DNA from: Branchipolynoe longqiensis
Taxonomy: Eukaryota > Annelida > Polychaeta > Phyllodocida > Polynoidae
DNA: 64,000 nucleotides
NCBI GenBank assembly: GCA_030323885.1
Contig: CM059187.1
Coordinates: 85,388,614-85,452,613 of the forward strand
Direction of reading: 5' to 3'
Part shown: positions 9,576-20,900 of the stretch, one piece after another
How the letters are laid out: each line of letters starts with the position of its first letter
Position numbering within the stretch: the stretch's first letter is position 1
The notes under the pieces: model-generated
The model's input: only the letters and a program-made list of their open reading frames with translations
Told to the model about the DNA's origin: nothing
The model's database searches: none
Made by a program: the position numbers and the translations under genes

Positions 9576-11079
9576 ATGGCGGCAGCCGCTATAGGGAACG
9601 ATCAGGTGATAAAAACCACTGACAAGATGACAATCCCCCAGAATGGTAACAACTTTGAAGAAAGAGTCATTGCTACGATACTCGGAGAAAATGGCTCAAA
9701 AATAATCAAGGACTGGATAAAAAAAGAAATGAGCCAGCTTCAGTCCAAACCGTCCATGGCGAAACTGGAGGAAGGCACCGCGACGGACACGGAGAACACG
9801 GAAAAGAACATAAAAACATCCAAGGACACAATCCAAAGCCTTAGAGATGAACTGAACAAACTACAAACGGCGTACAATAGTCTAACATTGGAATGTGCCT
9901 GGTACAAGGCAAACTACATGGGCAAAAAAAAATGTAACACAAAACGGAAAGGATGAAAGCAAAAGGGATGACAATGCAACAACGCAGGAAAAAAACGCCT
10001 CACTACAACCGGCAGAAGAGAACAAAAAGCTAAACATAATCGTGTATGGCATCCCGGAAAAAGAAGGCGAGTCAATAGAAAGCACAGTATCTAACATACT
10101 GGAAAAAGCGGAATGTTCCTTCGACTGGACAGTTGTAAAAAAAGCCTACAGACTGGGAAAAAAAAAAAAGAAAAGAACAACGAATGTAGAATCAAACAAA
10201 CAAAATGGCGGACAGGAAGAAAGGGTCAATGAAGACCAGGTGGGAGACCCCACTGGTGACACAAAAAACCCACACAAGGAACCCAGGCCGAGAGGGATAA
10301 AAATCCACCTTGAAAAAGAAAGCCAAAAACGGGAACTATTCAGAAATAAGCAAAAACTGACCAATGAACAAAAATCTAAGAACATCACACTCAGGCCCGA
10401 CAGGACTGAAAAGGAAATGCTAGATGAAAAAACAGTACAGCAAATGTACACACTGGCCAGAGAAAAAAATGAACAGACCACGGCCAGAATGAGAGGAAAA
10501 AACTTTGAAATTGAAGGAAAAGTATACAAACCATCGGAATTCGGGAACATAACTGTTGAAGGAATAAACCCAGAAGTGGCAGCAACAAGAATGCATAGCT
10601 GGGGAATTTCCTTCCAGGGACACAACTCCCCCTACAGCAATCTATACGAGTGCAAAATCCAAGGAAAAGATGGTAAAACCTACAGCTCAGCAGAGCAGTA
10701 CTACTGCTCGGTTATGGCTAAATACCACAATAAGTTCGATATCATGCGACTTATTGAGGCAACAAACAACCCATACACCATCAAGGCTATCGGGAAAAAA
10801 GTATGGAGATCGCCAGAGTGGATAAAAACCAATGAAAAAGTGATGGAGGACATTGTAATGGCCAAATTCACACAAAACGAAGACCTAAAAGAGAAAATCC
10901 TGAACGCACCTGGGAAAGCCTTCAGGGAATGCACGAGATGCCCCTACTGGGGCACAGGATTATTTCTTCAAGATGCAAAGGCAGGAGAAACGATCAAACC
11001 GGGATACAAAAACAAAATGGGTGAAATCCTCCAAAAAACAAGAGACAACATCCGGGCTAACTGCCAGAAATCAAGGTAA
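9576..11079 (+). pseudogene. LINE ORF1: coiled-coil, RRM-like domain and C-terminal NADAR domain, one frameshift
   Basis: ORF1 proteins bind element RNA and act as chaperones in the RNP. The start chosen is the ATG at 9576 (CAAAAATGGCGG context). The N-terminal part has heptad-like helices (SLRDELNKLQTAYNSL). After a frame change in a nine-A run at 9924-9932, the frame open to 11079 shows an RRM-like region (KKLNIIVYGIPE, later KKAYRLGKKKKK and RPRGIKIHLE; residues ~43-155 counted from codon 9895). Residues ~236-388 are a NADAR/YbiA-like domain: SPYSNLYECKI, YSSAEQYY, MAKFTQNEDL and YWGTGLF, then LQKTRDNI. This is a very unusual C-terminus for ORF1. Apart from the A-run shift the frame is clean for about 500 codons, suggesting recent constraint. 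Confidence is high for ORF1 identity and for the domain. Confidence 0.85.
10600..11058 (+). other. NADAR (DUF1768/YbiA-like) domain within LINE ORF1
   Basis: The domain keeps the family's order of signatures: an N-terminal SPYSN in place of the usual FSPF-type motif, a SAEQ motif (E at residue 267 of the frame starting 9895; the S-x-E-Q glutamate is the usual active-site residue), a central GKKVW and PEW pair, a KFTQNEDLKEKIL helix, a WGTG loop and a terminal LQKTRD helix. The usual acidic residue just before the WG loop is replaced (CPYWG). Known NADAR proteins cleave N-glycosidic bonds, either in riboflavin-pathway intermediates (YbiA/COG3236) or in ADP-ribosylated guanosine. What it does in a retrotransposon is unknown. 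Confidence 0.85.
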
Positions 11080-11616
11080 GTGCCAAAGTAAATAGAAAAA
11101 TAGAAACATTGTTAATAATAATAATAATAAAAATAATATAATAAAACAGGATAAATTAAACCCAACTGAAGCTTACGCCATACCTGCTACGAGGTGGGCG
11201 TAAACATAAACGGAGAAACTTTTACGACACGCCCATAGAATGAGCGAAATTTGTCGTTATGCTATAGAAATTAAGAAAATGTACCCAAACTGATCATGTT
11301 GAAATGGCTCTGTTAAGAACCATAACATAATTTGCCACAATAAATCCTTTAATAATTATTCAAAGTCTACCGAATCGGATTATTTTAATTGTAAAATCAA
11401 ATAATATCGGAATATATATATACTCAGCGGCCACCTTACTAATGCTGCACAGGAACAGTAATGTGACCGCATGCACTGGCGGCGCAAGCACCGACAGCAA
11501 ATTAAGGTAGGTGACCACATAAATGCAGGCTGAGTAGTTTTAAATACAAATCCCAATTCCACACTAAAAACCACCTCCAGCGCAAACAGCTATTTCGACC
11601 TGACCTCCGCACAAAT

Positions 11617-14432
11617 ATGGTGGAAGAGATTGATTGTAGACTAGGCAGAGGCATGCATTTTGCCCATCTAAACTGCCAAAGTGCCTACAACAAAATTGAC
11701 AGCATTAAACTACACTTAGATATCTGTAAATTTGATGTGTTAACACTATCAGAAACATGGTTTCATGAACTGCATAGTGACCAACTACTAGAAATTGGTG
11801 GGTACAGGCTTGTGAGAGAGGATAGAAAAACACTGACCAATGCACAAATACAAAAGAGGGGTGGAGGAGTTGCAATATACACCAAAAAATACCTAAACTC
11901 TGAACATAAGCCACTACAAGAATCAAACAGATCAGACACAAATATTGAACTAGTATGGACACTCATAAAAAACGAGAAACAAGCTAATCTAGCTGTAGGG
12001 AGTCTATATAGACCGCCAAATGGAAACATCGAAGACTTCATCGCACAACTGGAGACATCGCTAGAAAGTGTGTCGAAAGTGACGAAGGCAGAGATATTCT
12101 TACTAGGGGATTTCAACATAAACTACAAAACAAACAACAAAAACAAACACTCACTAGAGAACTTAATCAAAGGCAGAGGGTTTAAAGCAAAAAATGAGTG
12201 AGCTAACAAGGCTTGGAGAAAACAGCTCGATAATAGACCTAATAATAACAGACTCAAATCATACCCACACCTCAGGAACAAGAAACTGGGGCATTAGCGA
12301 TCATGAATTGATATATGTTACTAGAAAGAAAATAAAAACAAAAAACAAAACTACTCCCCGTATGGGTAGATCATACAAAAACTACACAAAAGAGGCACTA
12401 GAAACTCATCTGAAAGAGAAAATTAAATTGCCATTTCCAACTGAGATAGGTGTAAATGACCAATGGAACAATATCATTGGGGAAGTCCGACACTACCTGC
12501 CCAATAAAAAAACTTAAAATCAAAAACAACCAAGACCCATGGGTAACCCCAGAATTAATCAACCTAATTATGGACAAATATAAAACAGGCAAATTAGCCA
12601 AAGCAAGCGAGCGACTACTAGACATAGAAAACTACCACAAAGCAAGAAATCGTAGCCAGAAATCAGTGAGAAAAGCCAAAAGACGGTACATTGTCAAACA
12701 AGACCAGCAATGGGGAAAAAACTCACACAAATTCTGGAACAATGTGAAAATACTAATACCAAATAATAAAAATAAAGAATGGATTACCCTTTACAACAAA
12801 GAGGGGATGGAAATCAGCAACAACGATACTGCTAATATAATGAACAAACATTTTTCTACCATAGGCAATAAACTATCCAAACAGTTCAACACAAACTGGA
12901 CCACGAAAGCGCCACAATTAAACACAGACATTGGAGATTGCACAACCACAATAAAAGAGATAAATGAGCTCATAAAATCAATTGATTGCAACAAGCCTTC
13001 AGGCATTGAAAATACCTCAAGTATAGTATTGAAAGATGCATTCGGATGCATCCCAGATGTTATATGTGAGCTATACAACAAATCGTTCACAGAAGGTACT
13101 TATGTGGACTGCTGGAAACTAGCGAAAGTAACACCGCTCCACAAAGGAGGGGATAAACAGGTACTGGGAAACTATAGACCGATCTCCATACTCCCACTGC
13201 CTGGTAAACTAATGGAAAAAATAATGCATAGACATATTATGGACCATCTAAACGAACAGAAAATACTAAACAGTAAACAGGGCGGTTTCAGAAAATACCA
13301 CTCGACAATAAAAACAATTGCTAACTTAATAGCTGATATTGCAAACAGTATCAATAAAAAGAACCTAGTGGGTGCAGCATTCATAGACTTCAGCAAAGCG
13401 TTTGACACGGTGGACCACCCTATCCTAAGGAGCAAACTAACCCAAATGGGAATAACGGGAGTAACAGGAAAATGGCTAGCAAGCTATCTAGAAAACAGAA
13501 AGCAATGCACCACAGTAAATGGATCCATATCCAATGAGGAAAAGATAACTTGCGGAGTACCCCAAGGGTCAGTCCTGGGGCCACTTCTCTTCCTCATATA
13601 TATTAACGATCTAAACAACTGGCTAGAAATTGAAAACATCCAACTATATGCAGATGACACTGTGGTATATGCTGCAGGCAAAACAACCAAAGAAATAGAA
13701 ACAAAACTGAATCTAACACTAACAAAACTAATCGAGTGGTGCCAACTAAATAGGATAACCATAAACAACAGCAAGTCAAAAACAGTACTATTTGGTACCA
13801 GGCTAACAAGTAACGAGAAAATAAAGTGTCTTCTGGGAAACACCGAACTAGAACAAGTAGACAACTACCGATACCTGGGAGTGGATCTAGACAGACACCT
13901 AAATTATGACCTCTGCATAACAAATACTATCAAAAAAGTAAACCATAAAATATGGCTACTGGCTAAACTGAGATACTACATGACTGAAAGCATGGCAATT
14001 AAAATATATAAAGGCATGATCCTTCCCTACTTTGACTATGGTGATGTAGTATACATGGGAGGAAATACAAAACTATTAAACAAACTACAGGTGCTACAAA
14101 ATAGAGCCCTCAAAGTATGCCTTCAGGTGAACAAAAGATATCCCACAATCGAATTACACAAAAAATGCAATGCAACACTACTAACGAGTAGAAGGGAAAT
14201 GCACCTCAAAATACTGGCACACCATTACACCACAAAACCAGGCTACACAGCAACCCCCCGTAGGGACACCAGGCAAATGGCAGCCCCAGTGCTACTGACA
14301 GCAATAAGTAACACCAAAATTTATGAGAGAAGTGTACTGGCCATGGCGGCACATGCCTGGAATAATCAACCCACACAACAACGGGCAATCGAAAGCATGG
14401 ACCACTATAAAAGGTCCTTAAAGAAAACATAA
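11617..14432 (+). pseudogene. LINE ORF2: APE-type endonuclease and reverse transcriptase, two frameshifts
   Basis: Encodes the nicking endonuclease and RT used for target-primed reverse transcription. The start is ATG 11617 (MVEEIDCRLGRG). Endonuclease motifs follow: HLNCQSAYNKID, LTLSETWF, SLYRPPNG, LLGDFNINY and, after a frame change near 12183-12196, ISDHELIY. A second frame change near 12480-12500 leads to the linker (NNQDPWVTPELI) and RT: NYRPISILPLPGK, GGFRKYHST, AAFIDFSKAFDTVDH, GVPQGSVLGPLLF and YADD at 13647-13658. The C-terminal part (LQNRALKVCL, HAWNNQPTQQ) is complete and the frame ends at 14432. Both shifts look like single-base indels, one beside an A run. Usual length for CR1/L2-like ORF2 is about 900-1000 codons, matching the ~940 here. 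Confidence 0.93.
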
Positions 14433-15125
14433 TACACAACCACCGACTGAAGAAACAATATCTCACCTGATCGTGGGCGCAGTCACTGCTTGCTGTGTTC
14501 TGGCACAAAAAGCAAAAGTCCGGCTAGAAAAGATGGTAGATATTACAAATACGGAAACTAGCCCTACTAAGTACTAAGGAATTCAAAATGACTCAAGTAT
14601 AGTATTGAAAGTCCGTCTGGGTATGTGTACTGGGACAAACCAAAGCAGAACCAGGCGGGCCATGGTCATGCATCCGAATCACCCTGAAATACAAAATGGC
14701 TAACCATACAACACAGCCATCCCACCTCGTTGCAGTCCTGAAGGGTCCAGGGGTGTTCTGGCACACTGGTGTACTATCTAAGGACAGGGCATGGGTGAAA
14801 GGATGCTGTAACAAACCACAATGGGATGGGATCCTCTCCCACAGGCCTGTATGTCATCTGCATAGATGTACATAGTAGGTTAAGTTATCATATACAGGTT
14901 AGGAAAAAACTTGAAAAATAAAAAAAAACTAATATAGAAACTACTAACACCCAAAACCGCAAAGGTTGGCCCGAGAAAGATCAGGTAAAGACTCCTGAAT
15001 GCGGGACCAGACCAATCCAGTATCATAGCTGTCCAGCGTTGAAAACAAGCACCCTCACGGGAGCTTATACGTTATGGGCAGAATAAAAAACTTGTCACAA
15101 AAAAAAAAAATATATATATATATAT

Positions 15126-15310
15126 ATACACACATAGCTCCTAGCACTCAACATGAACACACAAATATATACACACACATAATTCCTAGCACTAAACATG
15201 AACACACAAGCATATATACAGATAACTCAACCCTAACACAAACATATATATATACTTCTATATATATGTATGTATTTATATATGTATATGTATAAGTGCT
15301 AGCAGTCAAC
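15126..15310 (+). repeat. Minisatellite, unit about 45 bp (right part of the split array)
   Basis: GCTCCTAGCACTCAACATGA at 15136 and ATTCCTAGCACTAAACATGA at 15181 are the same monomer family as 7521-8140. They begin directly after the LINE poly-A and (TA)n. About four diverged units. Confidence 0.85.
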
Positions 15311-15439
15311 ACCAGCACAACTGTATGGATACACATATAAATACACAAAACACAAGTGGCCAAGCACAAGTGAATACAAGCAATTTGGGGCATACACCTG
15401 AATACAAGCAATTTGGGGCAAACACGTAAATACAAGGTT

Positions 15440-15590
15440 GGAAGGTGAGGTGAGCGAGGTGGCACCACCGGTAAAGTGTTGTATTTTAGGGAGGATAATA
15501 ATAATAATAATATGTAATATTCCCTTACGTATCTTTATACTCACATAATACGATATCCATCACATATAGACGGAGAATGGGATACAATGG
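15440..15590. repeat. Dispersed repeat fragment sharing a GGTGGCACCACCGG core
   Basis: The core GGTGGCACCACCGGTAAAGT plus TTCCCTTACGTAT and ATATCCATCACATATA match sequences inside the tandem duplication at 27180-27310 and 27950-28075. A weaker relative is at 26085-26250. The family is unknown to me. Confidence 0.45.
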
Positions 15591-15674
15591 AAGTCAAACC
15601 TAAAATCTCTCTATATCTGTATATATGTGCGTATGTGTATATGTGTATATGTACATGTATATATGCATATATGC

Positions 15675-15713
<39 letters not shown>

Positions 15714-15854
15714 ACTGCAGAACTGCAGAACTAGACACCCATCCCTGCTGGCGTCCTGCTTGGAATGCAAGCAGGCGCTCCTCAGAGTGGATCGAGCAGG
15801 GACCCATCGGCTACTTTGCCAAATGAGGTCAGACCTTGCCGCAAATGCTGGTGT

Positions 15855-16260
15855 ACGGGCTATTAAACAATAGGCCGGCGCGAGTGGCGGGCTTGAGCAG
15901 GCCTCCAGGCGAGGACCCGGGATCGATGCTGGTTGTGGAGGCCCTCCCCTGTTTTAATGACCTCTCTTGGTTCCAGGCCCGCACGGCCCGCCCGCCCTTC
16001 CCACACGGCCTACCCACCCGTCCCGCCTGCCTGGCCGGCCCTCGCCGTTTTATTATGGAGGCGGATGTGCCGGTGCACCGGGAACGCTGTCAGTGCGTCA
16101 CGTGACCGGGCACTGTCGTCTCGGGGTGTCGACGGGAAGCGCCATTCCTTACTGTCACCGGCTTCGGCCTGTCACCCTTGCCACCTGCTCCAGATACCCC
16201 CTGCCCCCCTCCCCTGCCCCCCCTGCCCCCCTCCCCCGTGCATACACACCGCACCAGCTA
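15855..16260. other. GC- and CpG-rich stretch
   Basis: A run of CG-rich, C-rich sequence (GGCCGGCGCGAGTGGCGGGC and onward) stands out from the AT-rich surroundings. Short overlapping open frames occur on both strands without recognisable domains. It could be a CpG-rich regulatory patch or a GC-rich repeat. Confidence 0.35.
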
Positions 16261-16279
16261 ACACTCGCCCGATCACCCG

Positions 16280-16606
16280 ACGCCGTGACCCAAGCGGTAG
16301 AGCGCAGGCCTGCCCATGCGGGAGATCGGAAGTTTTAATTCCCTGTCGAGTCGAAACAAGGACTTACAAAAATTGATACGTGTCGCTTCCTAGCTTTGTG
16401 CTCGGCATTAATAGGATAGGACAAGGGTCGGGTAGCTGAGTGTCAGGATACTGGGATTGAGTGAGGAAATTGGTCACGGTGCTGCCGGCCTGATGTCCCA
16501 GTGGGGCACCACTATTAAGTTGTCATGAACGCATTCTGTCACAAGTCGGTGCCCATCCTGAATTGACCTTAAATGTTTCCAGGGCATACCATGCTAACAA
16601 CCAACC
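16280..16606 (+). mobile_element. tRNA-derived SINE, plus orientation
   Basis: The head is tRNA-like (GACCCAAGCGGTAGAGCGCA resembling a box A). It is followed by the family body AAATTGATACGTGTCGCTTC, AGGATAGGACAAGG and CAGTGGGGCACCACTATTAA, and the tail ATCCTGAATTGACCTTAAAT then CTAACAACCAACC. The body and tail recur at least a dozen times in the window. Confidence 0.8.
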
Positions 16607-17017
16607 AAGCCGCCACATCTTTCATCATTCTCCCTTGTTTCAGCCATTGCTAAACAAACAATACGAATCGGACTCATGTGCACCAGGGAAGGATCTTATT
16701 TTTATATGTTTCTTTATATTTTATTTTATTTTCATGAATAATCGCCCAGGAAAAGAAAGTGGCCAATTACAATGCATACGGTGTGCAACTACATAACTAC
16801 GGTACCAAGTTCTACAGCCGACTAGGTCCCAACCTGCCCCAGAATTCCATGGTATATGGTTCAACATCCATCTGCTCCAAGACATCACATGTGCCCAGCT
16901 CCTGCCTGTCTATATTTATTGCTTTTCGGCGGCGACTGACAGAGGTGGCCCCCAGGCTAGGATTCAGAGGAGGAAGGTGATGGAGCGCCACCAGTTAGTT
17001 CCGTATCTACTAAATAT

Positions 17018-17070
17018 TGGTTGGTTGTTGGAGTTTTAAGTCCTGGCAACATCTGATGTCCGAATCTTTC
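17018..17070 (-). mobile_element. SINE tail fragment
   Basis: GGTTGGTTGTTGGAGTTTTA then TCCTGGCAACATCTGATGTC is the reverse complement of the SINE 3' end; the rest of the copy is missing. Confidence 0.6.
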
Positions 17071-17119
17071 GATTCGGCCACGTACCGTATCTACGATAGA
17101 ATGTATAACTGTATATACA

Positions 17120-17123
<4 letters not shown>

Positions 17124-17160
<37 letters not shown>
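17124..17160. repeat. (TA)n microsatellite
   Basis: A pure TA run. Comparable runs lie at about 15680-15707, 17808-17834, 18045-18088, 21727-21756, 27123-27147 and 27890-27912. Confidence 0.95.
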
Positions 17161-17161
<1 letters not shown>

Positions 17162-17204
17162 ACTATATATAAGGAATATCTCATTCGTGTTGCAAAGATC
17201 CGTA

Positions 17205-17535
17205 ATGCTTTTTTGATTGTTAGGGTGTTTACGGCCTGGTAACATATAAGGTGATATCAGGACATGTATTCACTTGTGACAGTGTACACACATAACAGTG
17301 TGCACGTATGACAACTTAATGGTGCTGGCGGACTACCAGCGCCATGACCCGATATCCCACTCACTCACATTATCCTGCCACTAAGTAAACCAGTCTTTGC
17401 CCTATCTTATTAAGGCTGGCCACCAATCTATGTAACAACAAATATCAATTTCAGAAGTCATTGGTTTGACACGGTGGGGTTCGCAGCTACAAACTCCTGC
17501 ATGGGAAACCAACCACCCTTACCGATTCGGTCTCA
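17205..17535 (-). mobile_element. tRNA-derived SINE, minus orientation, diverged
   Basis: Shows, in reverse, the tail (GCCTGGTAACATATAAGGTG), the middle (GACTTGTGACAGTG-like ACTTGTGACAGTGTACAC) and the CATTATCCTGCC block, then a degenerate tRNA-like head near 17480-17535 (CATGGGAAACC, ACCGATTCGG). Confidence 0.7.
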
Positions 17536-17804
17536 TGCAGACAATAGTTGAGCATGTAGAATTAGATGAGTTTGGTCTGAATATATCCAGATGGAACTGG
17601 CCGTTTGAGATGAGGGTGGTAGATGGCCTCTTACACACTCCCTATTTTACACTATATGTTGTTCTATATTATACAAACATCGAGCTGTGCAAGGAACTAG
17701 AAGCTTCCCTTTTTATACTGGCGTAACTCATTATACACCACATATATATTCTTTCAGTATTAACATTGTTTTAGGCCATATTACCTAACACGCAGCTTTC
17801 CATG

Positions 17805-17836
<32 letters not shown>

Positions 17837-18041
17837 TGTAAGATAATGATACGAGTATAATACCCCGGAATATCCCCCTCTCCCTCATCGGTCACTCGGC
17901 CCCAGGGACTGTTGGAGCCTCTCATAGTCATCTCCTACTCCAGCCTCCCCATCTCAGCTCAGTGGGGGCGCCCCCCCCCCCCCCTTCACACTGTAACCGC
18001 CACTCACCTTACCGCTGGACATTTGTTCTACTAGACTTAAT

Positions 18042-18090
<49 letters not shown>

Positions 18091-18408
18091 AAGTGTGCTA
18101 ACACATCAGGAACATGCTAGAATATAAAACGGGACATGGAAAGATAACTGTTTTTTTATATTTGTTGATATTTTGCATACCCACATAGACATTTTCTATC
18201 CCCCAAAGATGGAAGATCGCAATGACATGAAGGCGTTACACAAATCTACGCATCCACTCTCACATGGCACTAATTACTGATACATGCACATAGATCATTT
18301 AAATAACTACAAATAAGCCATAGACAGGGGCTCATAGGATATCCCATTATATATGGAACTCAATTCCCGTCAAGATCCCCCAGATAAATGTTAACTTAGC
18401 GTCAGAGA
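17536..18408. other. No gene seen; microsatellites and a C run
   Basis: Contains TA runs (17808-17834 and 18045-18088) and a C homopolymer near 17970-17985 that could form i-motif/G-quadruplex structure. Nothing else recognised. Confidence 0.5.
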
Positions 18409-18412
18409 TTAA

Positions 18413-19146
18413 AGTTGCCTAGTCCGATGAAAACATCAAATTGTAAAATAATTGAGAATGTCGGGGTGATTTTTATTTAGTGCTACGCAACCAAGCAGGT
18501 GAAGGTTGCATTGGTACTAACTAGGTCATACCTGGTTCCATCGGTACTCTGCAGCCAATGGGGCTGCCAGGTACCAGCCAGGTTCACCTGACTGATACCC
18601 GGATATAAACCTATGAATAAGGGTGCGGGTCACATGCTCTCTCTCTTTCACCACTGCCACCAGCCAGTCCAGACTATATATGTACATGTGCCTGTAGCAA
18701 CTATGTTGGGATTGAAACAACTGGGTGAGTACAATATTGTCTTCTTGTGGATGTTTCAGACACTGAGCCTACCAGGATAGCAGAAGTAGATAAGGGGTAT
18801 TATAAAAAGATACACAAACCTTTCAAAATGTTCGATAGCAAAGTAATTGACCTAGATTTGTCTCTACAAAATGTTATCCAATTTAGATAACGCTGCACAT
18901 TTTTAAGCATGTATGAAACAGGGAAGGTAAGTTAATTTAATATAAGATAGGAAATATTCTTGAAGACTACATTGCCACCATTTGGAGGTGGACTTTAATG
19001 GTGCCTGTTTCCACTTCAAACACCTATGAACTAGCGATCGATAATAAAAAGCGTATTCAAGCGAAATTAACGTAGATTATAACGATCAATCTAATATCTA
19101 TTTTCAGAAAAATGACAAAAAATCTCAAATATGGAATTTTGCGACT
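18413..19146. mobile_element. TTAA-flanked (piggyBac-like) MITE copy carrying an internal insertion
   Basis: The left end TTAA then AGTTGCCTAGTCCGATGAAA matches the MITE at 50324-50671. The body resumes near 18815 (TTGACCTAGATTTG) and later CACTTCAAACACCTATGA, ending near TGCGACTTCA, a degraded right end. About 18460-18815 is foreign: it holds a TATAAA and a GGGTGAGTA donor-like site and could be a solo LTR, but I found no target duplication. Confidence 0.6.
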
Positions 19147-19478
19147 TCATTGCAGCATTCCCGTAGGTGCACTTAATAGTGAACGCGATATACCCCGGAA
19201 TACATTTTCCTGCAGCACATGCCCCATAAATCTCCATTTTAGGCACGACGTCCCCTCCAACATAATAGACAGGCAGTGCAGGCTCACTCTCCCACCGTCA
19301 CCGCAGGCATCACATGCCACTTCCATACCAAACACCACATCTCCTCACATCCAGCGGCAGCATAGCTTGTCAAATAGATATGTGCGGATACATTTCGGAT
19401 ATATTCAAATTCAAATGAAGACATGTCCACTCTTCACGCATATAGAAATATACATAATCTAACACACAATTCCACACT

Positions 19479-19616
19479 ACTATAATTCACTAATGTCAGC
19501 TGGTTATATATAGCTATAATTCACTAATGTCAGGTGGTTATATATAGCTATAATTCACTAAAGTTAGCTGGTTATATATAGCTATAATTCACTGATATTA
19601 GCTGGTTATATATAGC
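19479..19616 (+). repeat. 34-bp tandem repeat, four copies
   Basis: CTATAATTCACTAATGTCAG plus CTGGTTATATATAG repeats four times with one or two changes per copy. Confidence 0.92.
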
Positions 19617-19789
19617 CATGCACTGTAAGTCCTTTGTGTCTCCAAACTATGTTCTCGTTTTTTTAAAAACTATTTTAGCATATATATTATATTGTATAGA
19701 TATATATGCATTATATATATATATATCGTGATGCATAACATATTAGATCACACTGCATGCGTCTGCCTGCCTCTGTCCATCAGCCTATT

Positions 19790-20470
19790 CTTACTGCACC
19801 CCCTAACCATCCAACCTATATCCCACCCCATACACATCCATTCACCATCACCGACCCGCTACATACCTCCACCCTCCAGTGCCTTCACTTGCCCTCTCCT
19901 TCTCCATATCTTCCATCCCCATACTCTCCACCCTCCAACACCATCCAAGCTCTCACTACCACACCACATCCCCACCTCCTCCCTCTGCCCTCTCCTACCC
20001 ATTACAGATCCACTCCCTAGCAACCACCCACCTCCCCATGTCCTGCCTCCTCCCGTCTGTTCCATCCATTTACCCATCTCCTCTTTCCATATCCCTTTCA
20101 CCCTCCCCCTCTCACCTCCCCTCTCACAATATGCCCCCCACCCCACTCCTATTCCTCCACCGCCCTGCTCCTTCTCCTCCTGCCACCACATCACCCATTC
20201 CCCCACCCGGCGTCTCTCTCCATGCTTCCACCCCGTCCTCCCTCCCCACCCCCTCCCTCCCGCCCACCCGCATACATGCCCGTCCTCTACCCCCCCCCCC
20301 CCGCCATCCCCCCGCCCCCTCCCGCCACTCTCATCCCCTATCCGCACCCCTCCCTCCCCGCTCCTACCTCCCGCCACCCCCGTCCCGTACACCCCCCGCC
20401 CTGGCCCTACACTCCCTCCAACCTCCCGCCATCCCCGTCCCCTACCCCCTTCCCTCCCGTCTCGCCCCGC
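19790..20470 (+). repeat. Long C-rich (polypyrimidine) low-complexity tract
   Basis: About 680 bp of almost pure C/T/A with very few G, rich in CCCTCC and CCATCC. It gives Pro/Ser-rich frames that are artefacts. The minus strand is strongly G-rich, so G-quadruplex formation is plausible. Confidence 0.85.
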
Positions 20471-20900
20471 AACCCCCGGTCGGCTGGCGTGACGTGCGGT
20501 GACGTTCCCGGGCGGACAGCGGCGTGGTGGCGGCGGGCTGGGCGGGGCGGGGCTGTCAGACATGCGGGCGGGCGGGTGGGTGTCCACATCCGGCGGGCAA
20601 GACGATCCGTTAAAGACCCTATCCAATACGCGCGGGCGCCGGGCCCCGTCGGACCGCGTCACGGCTTATCCTCACGGCTAGGGCCGGTACGTCGGCGGCT
20701 GACTCCTTGCAGGCAATATTAGCCGCATCGGCTAAGTAGTGCCTTCTAATGCGCCACCCAATACTCCACGTCCGTAGAACACAGTGTCACTGACCCTCCA
20801 CCCCCACCCTCTCCCCCAACCCTTCCCCCCGGGACCTACTGTCTCACGTCCCGTCACGCACAATCCCAAATCGGCGGGTGGCGGCGCCTAATATAGGCGA
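20470..20900. promoter_or_regulatory. CpG-rich island-like segment with GC boxes and CRE-like sites
   Basis: Very CpG-dense. It contains TGACGTGCGGTGACGTTCCC (two TGACGT cores), GGGCGGGGCGGGGC (GC boxes) and CGCGGGCGCCGGGCCCCGTC. It directly follows the C-rich tract. No coding exon could be attached to it, so promoter function is inference from composition and motifs only. Confidence 0.4.

Larger units (their letters stand above)
8142..15110 (+). mobile_element. Nearly full-length LINE (CR1/L2-like, jockey superclade) with a NADAR-containing ORF1
   Basis: A non-LTR retrotransposon of about 7 kb inserted in the ~45-bp minisatellite. Order: repetitive 5' UTR (8142-9575), ORF1 (9576-11079), a 537-bp spacer with an (AAT)n run near 11114-11150, ORF2 with endonuclease and reverse transcriptase (11617-14432), a 3' UTR, then an A tract at 15099-15110 followed by (TA)n. 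The minisatellite on both sides fixes the borders to within about ten bases. ORF1 has one frameshift and ORF2 two, with catalytic motifs intact, so the copy is young but not obviously active. The clade call is from RT motifs (FIDFSKAFDTVDH, GVPQGSVLGPLLF, YADD). Confidence 0.88.

Noticed and set aside
18460..18815. Solo LTR inside the TTAA-flanked MITE
   Set aside because: It has promoter-like TATAAA and a donor-like site, but no target duplication or matching LTR elsewhere in the window.
19692..20722. Pro/Ser-rich and Gly/Arg-rich frames over 200 codons
   Set aside because: They are produced by the C-rich low-complexity tract on either strand and have no domain-like segments.
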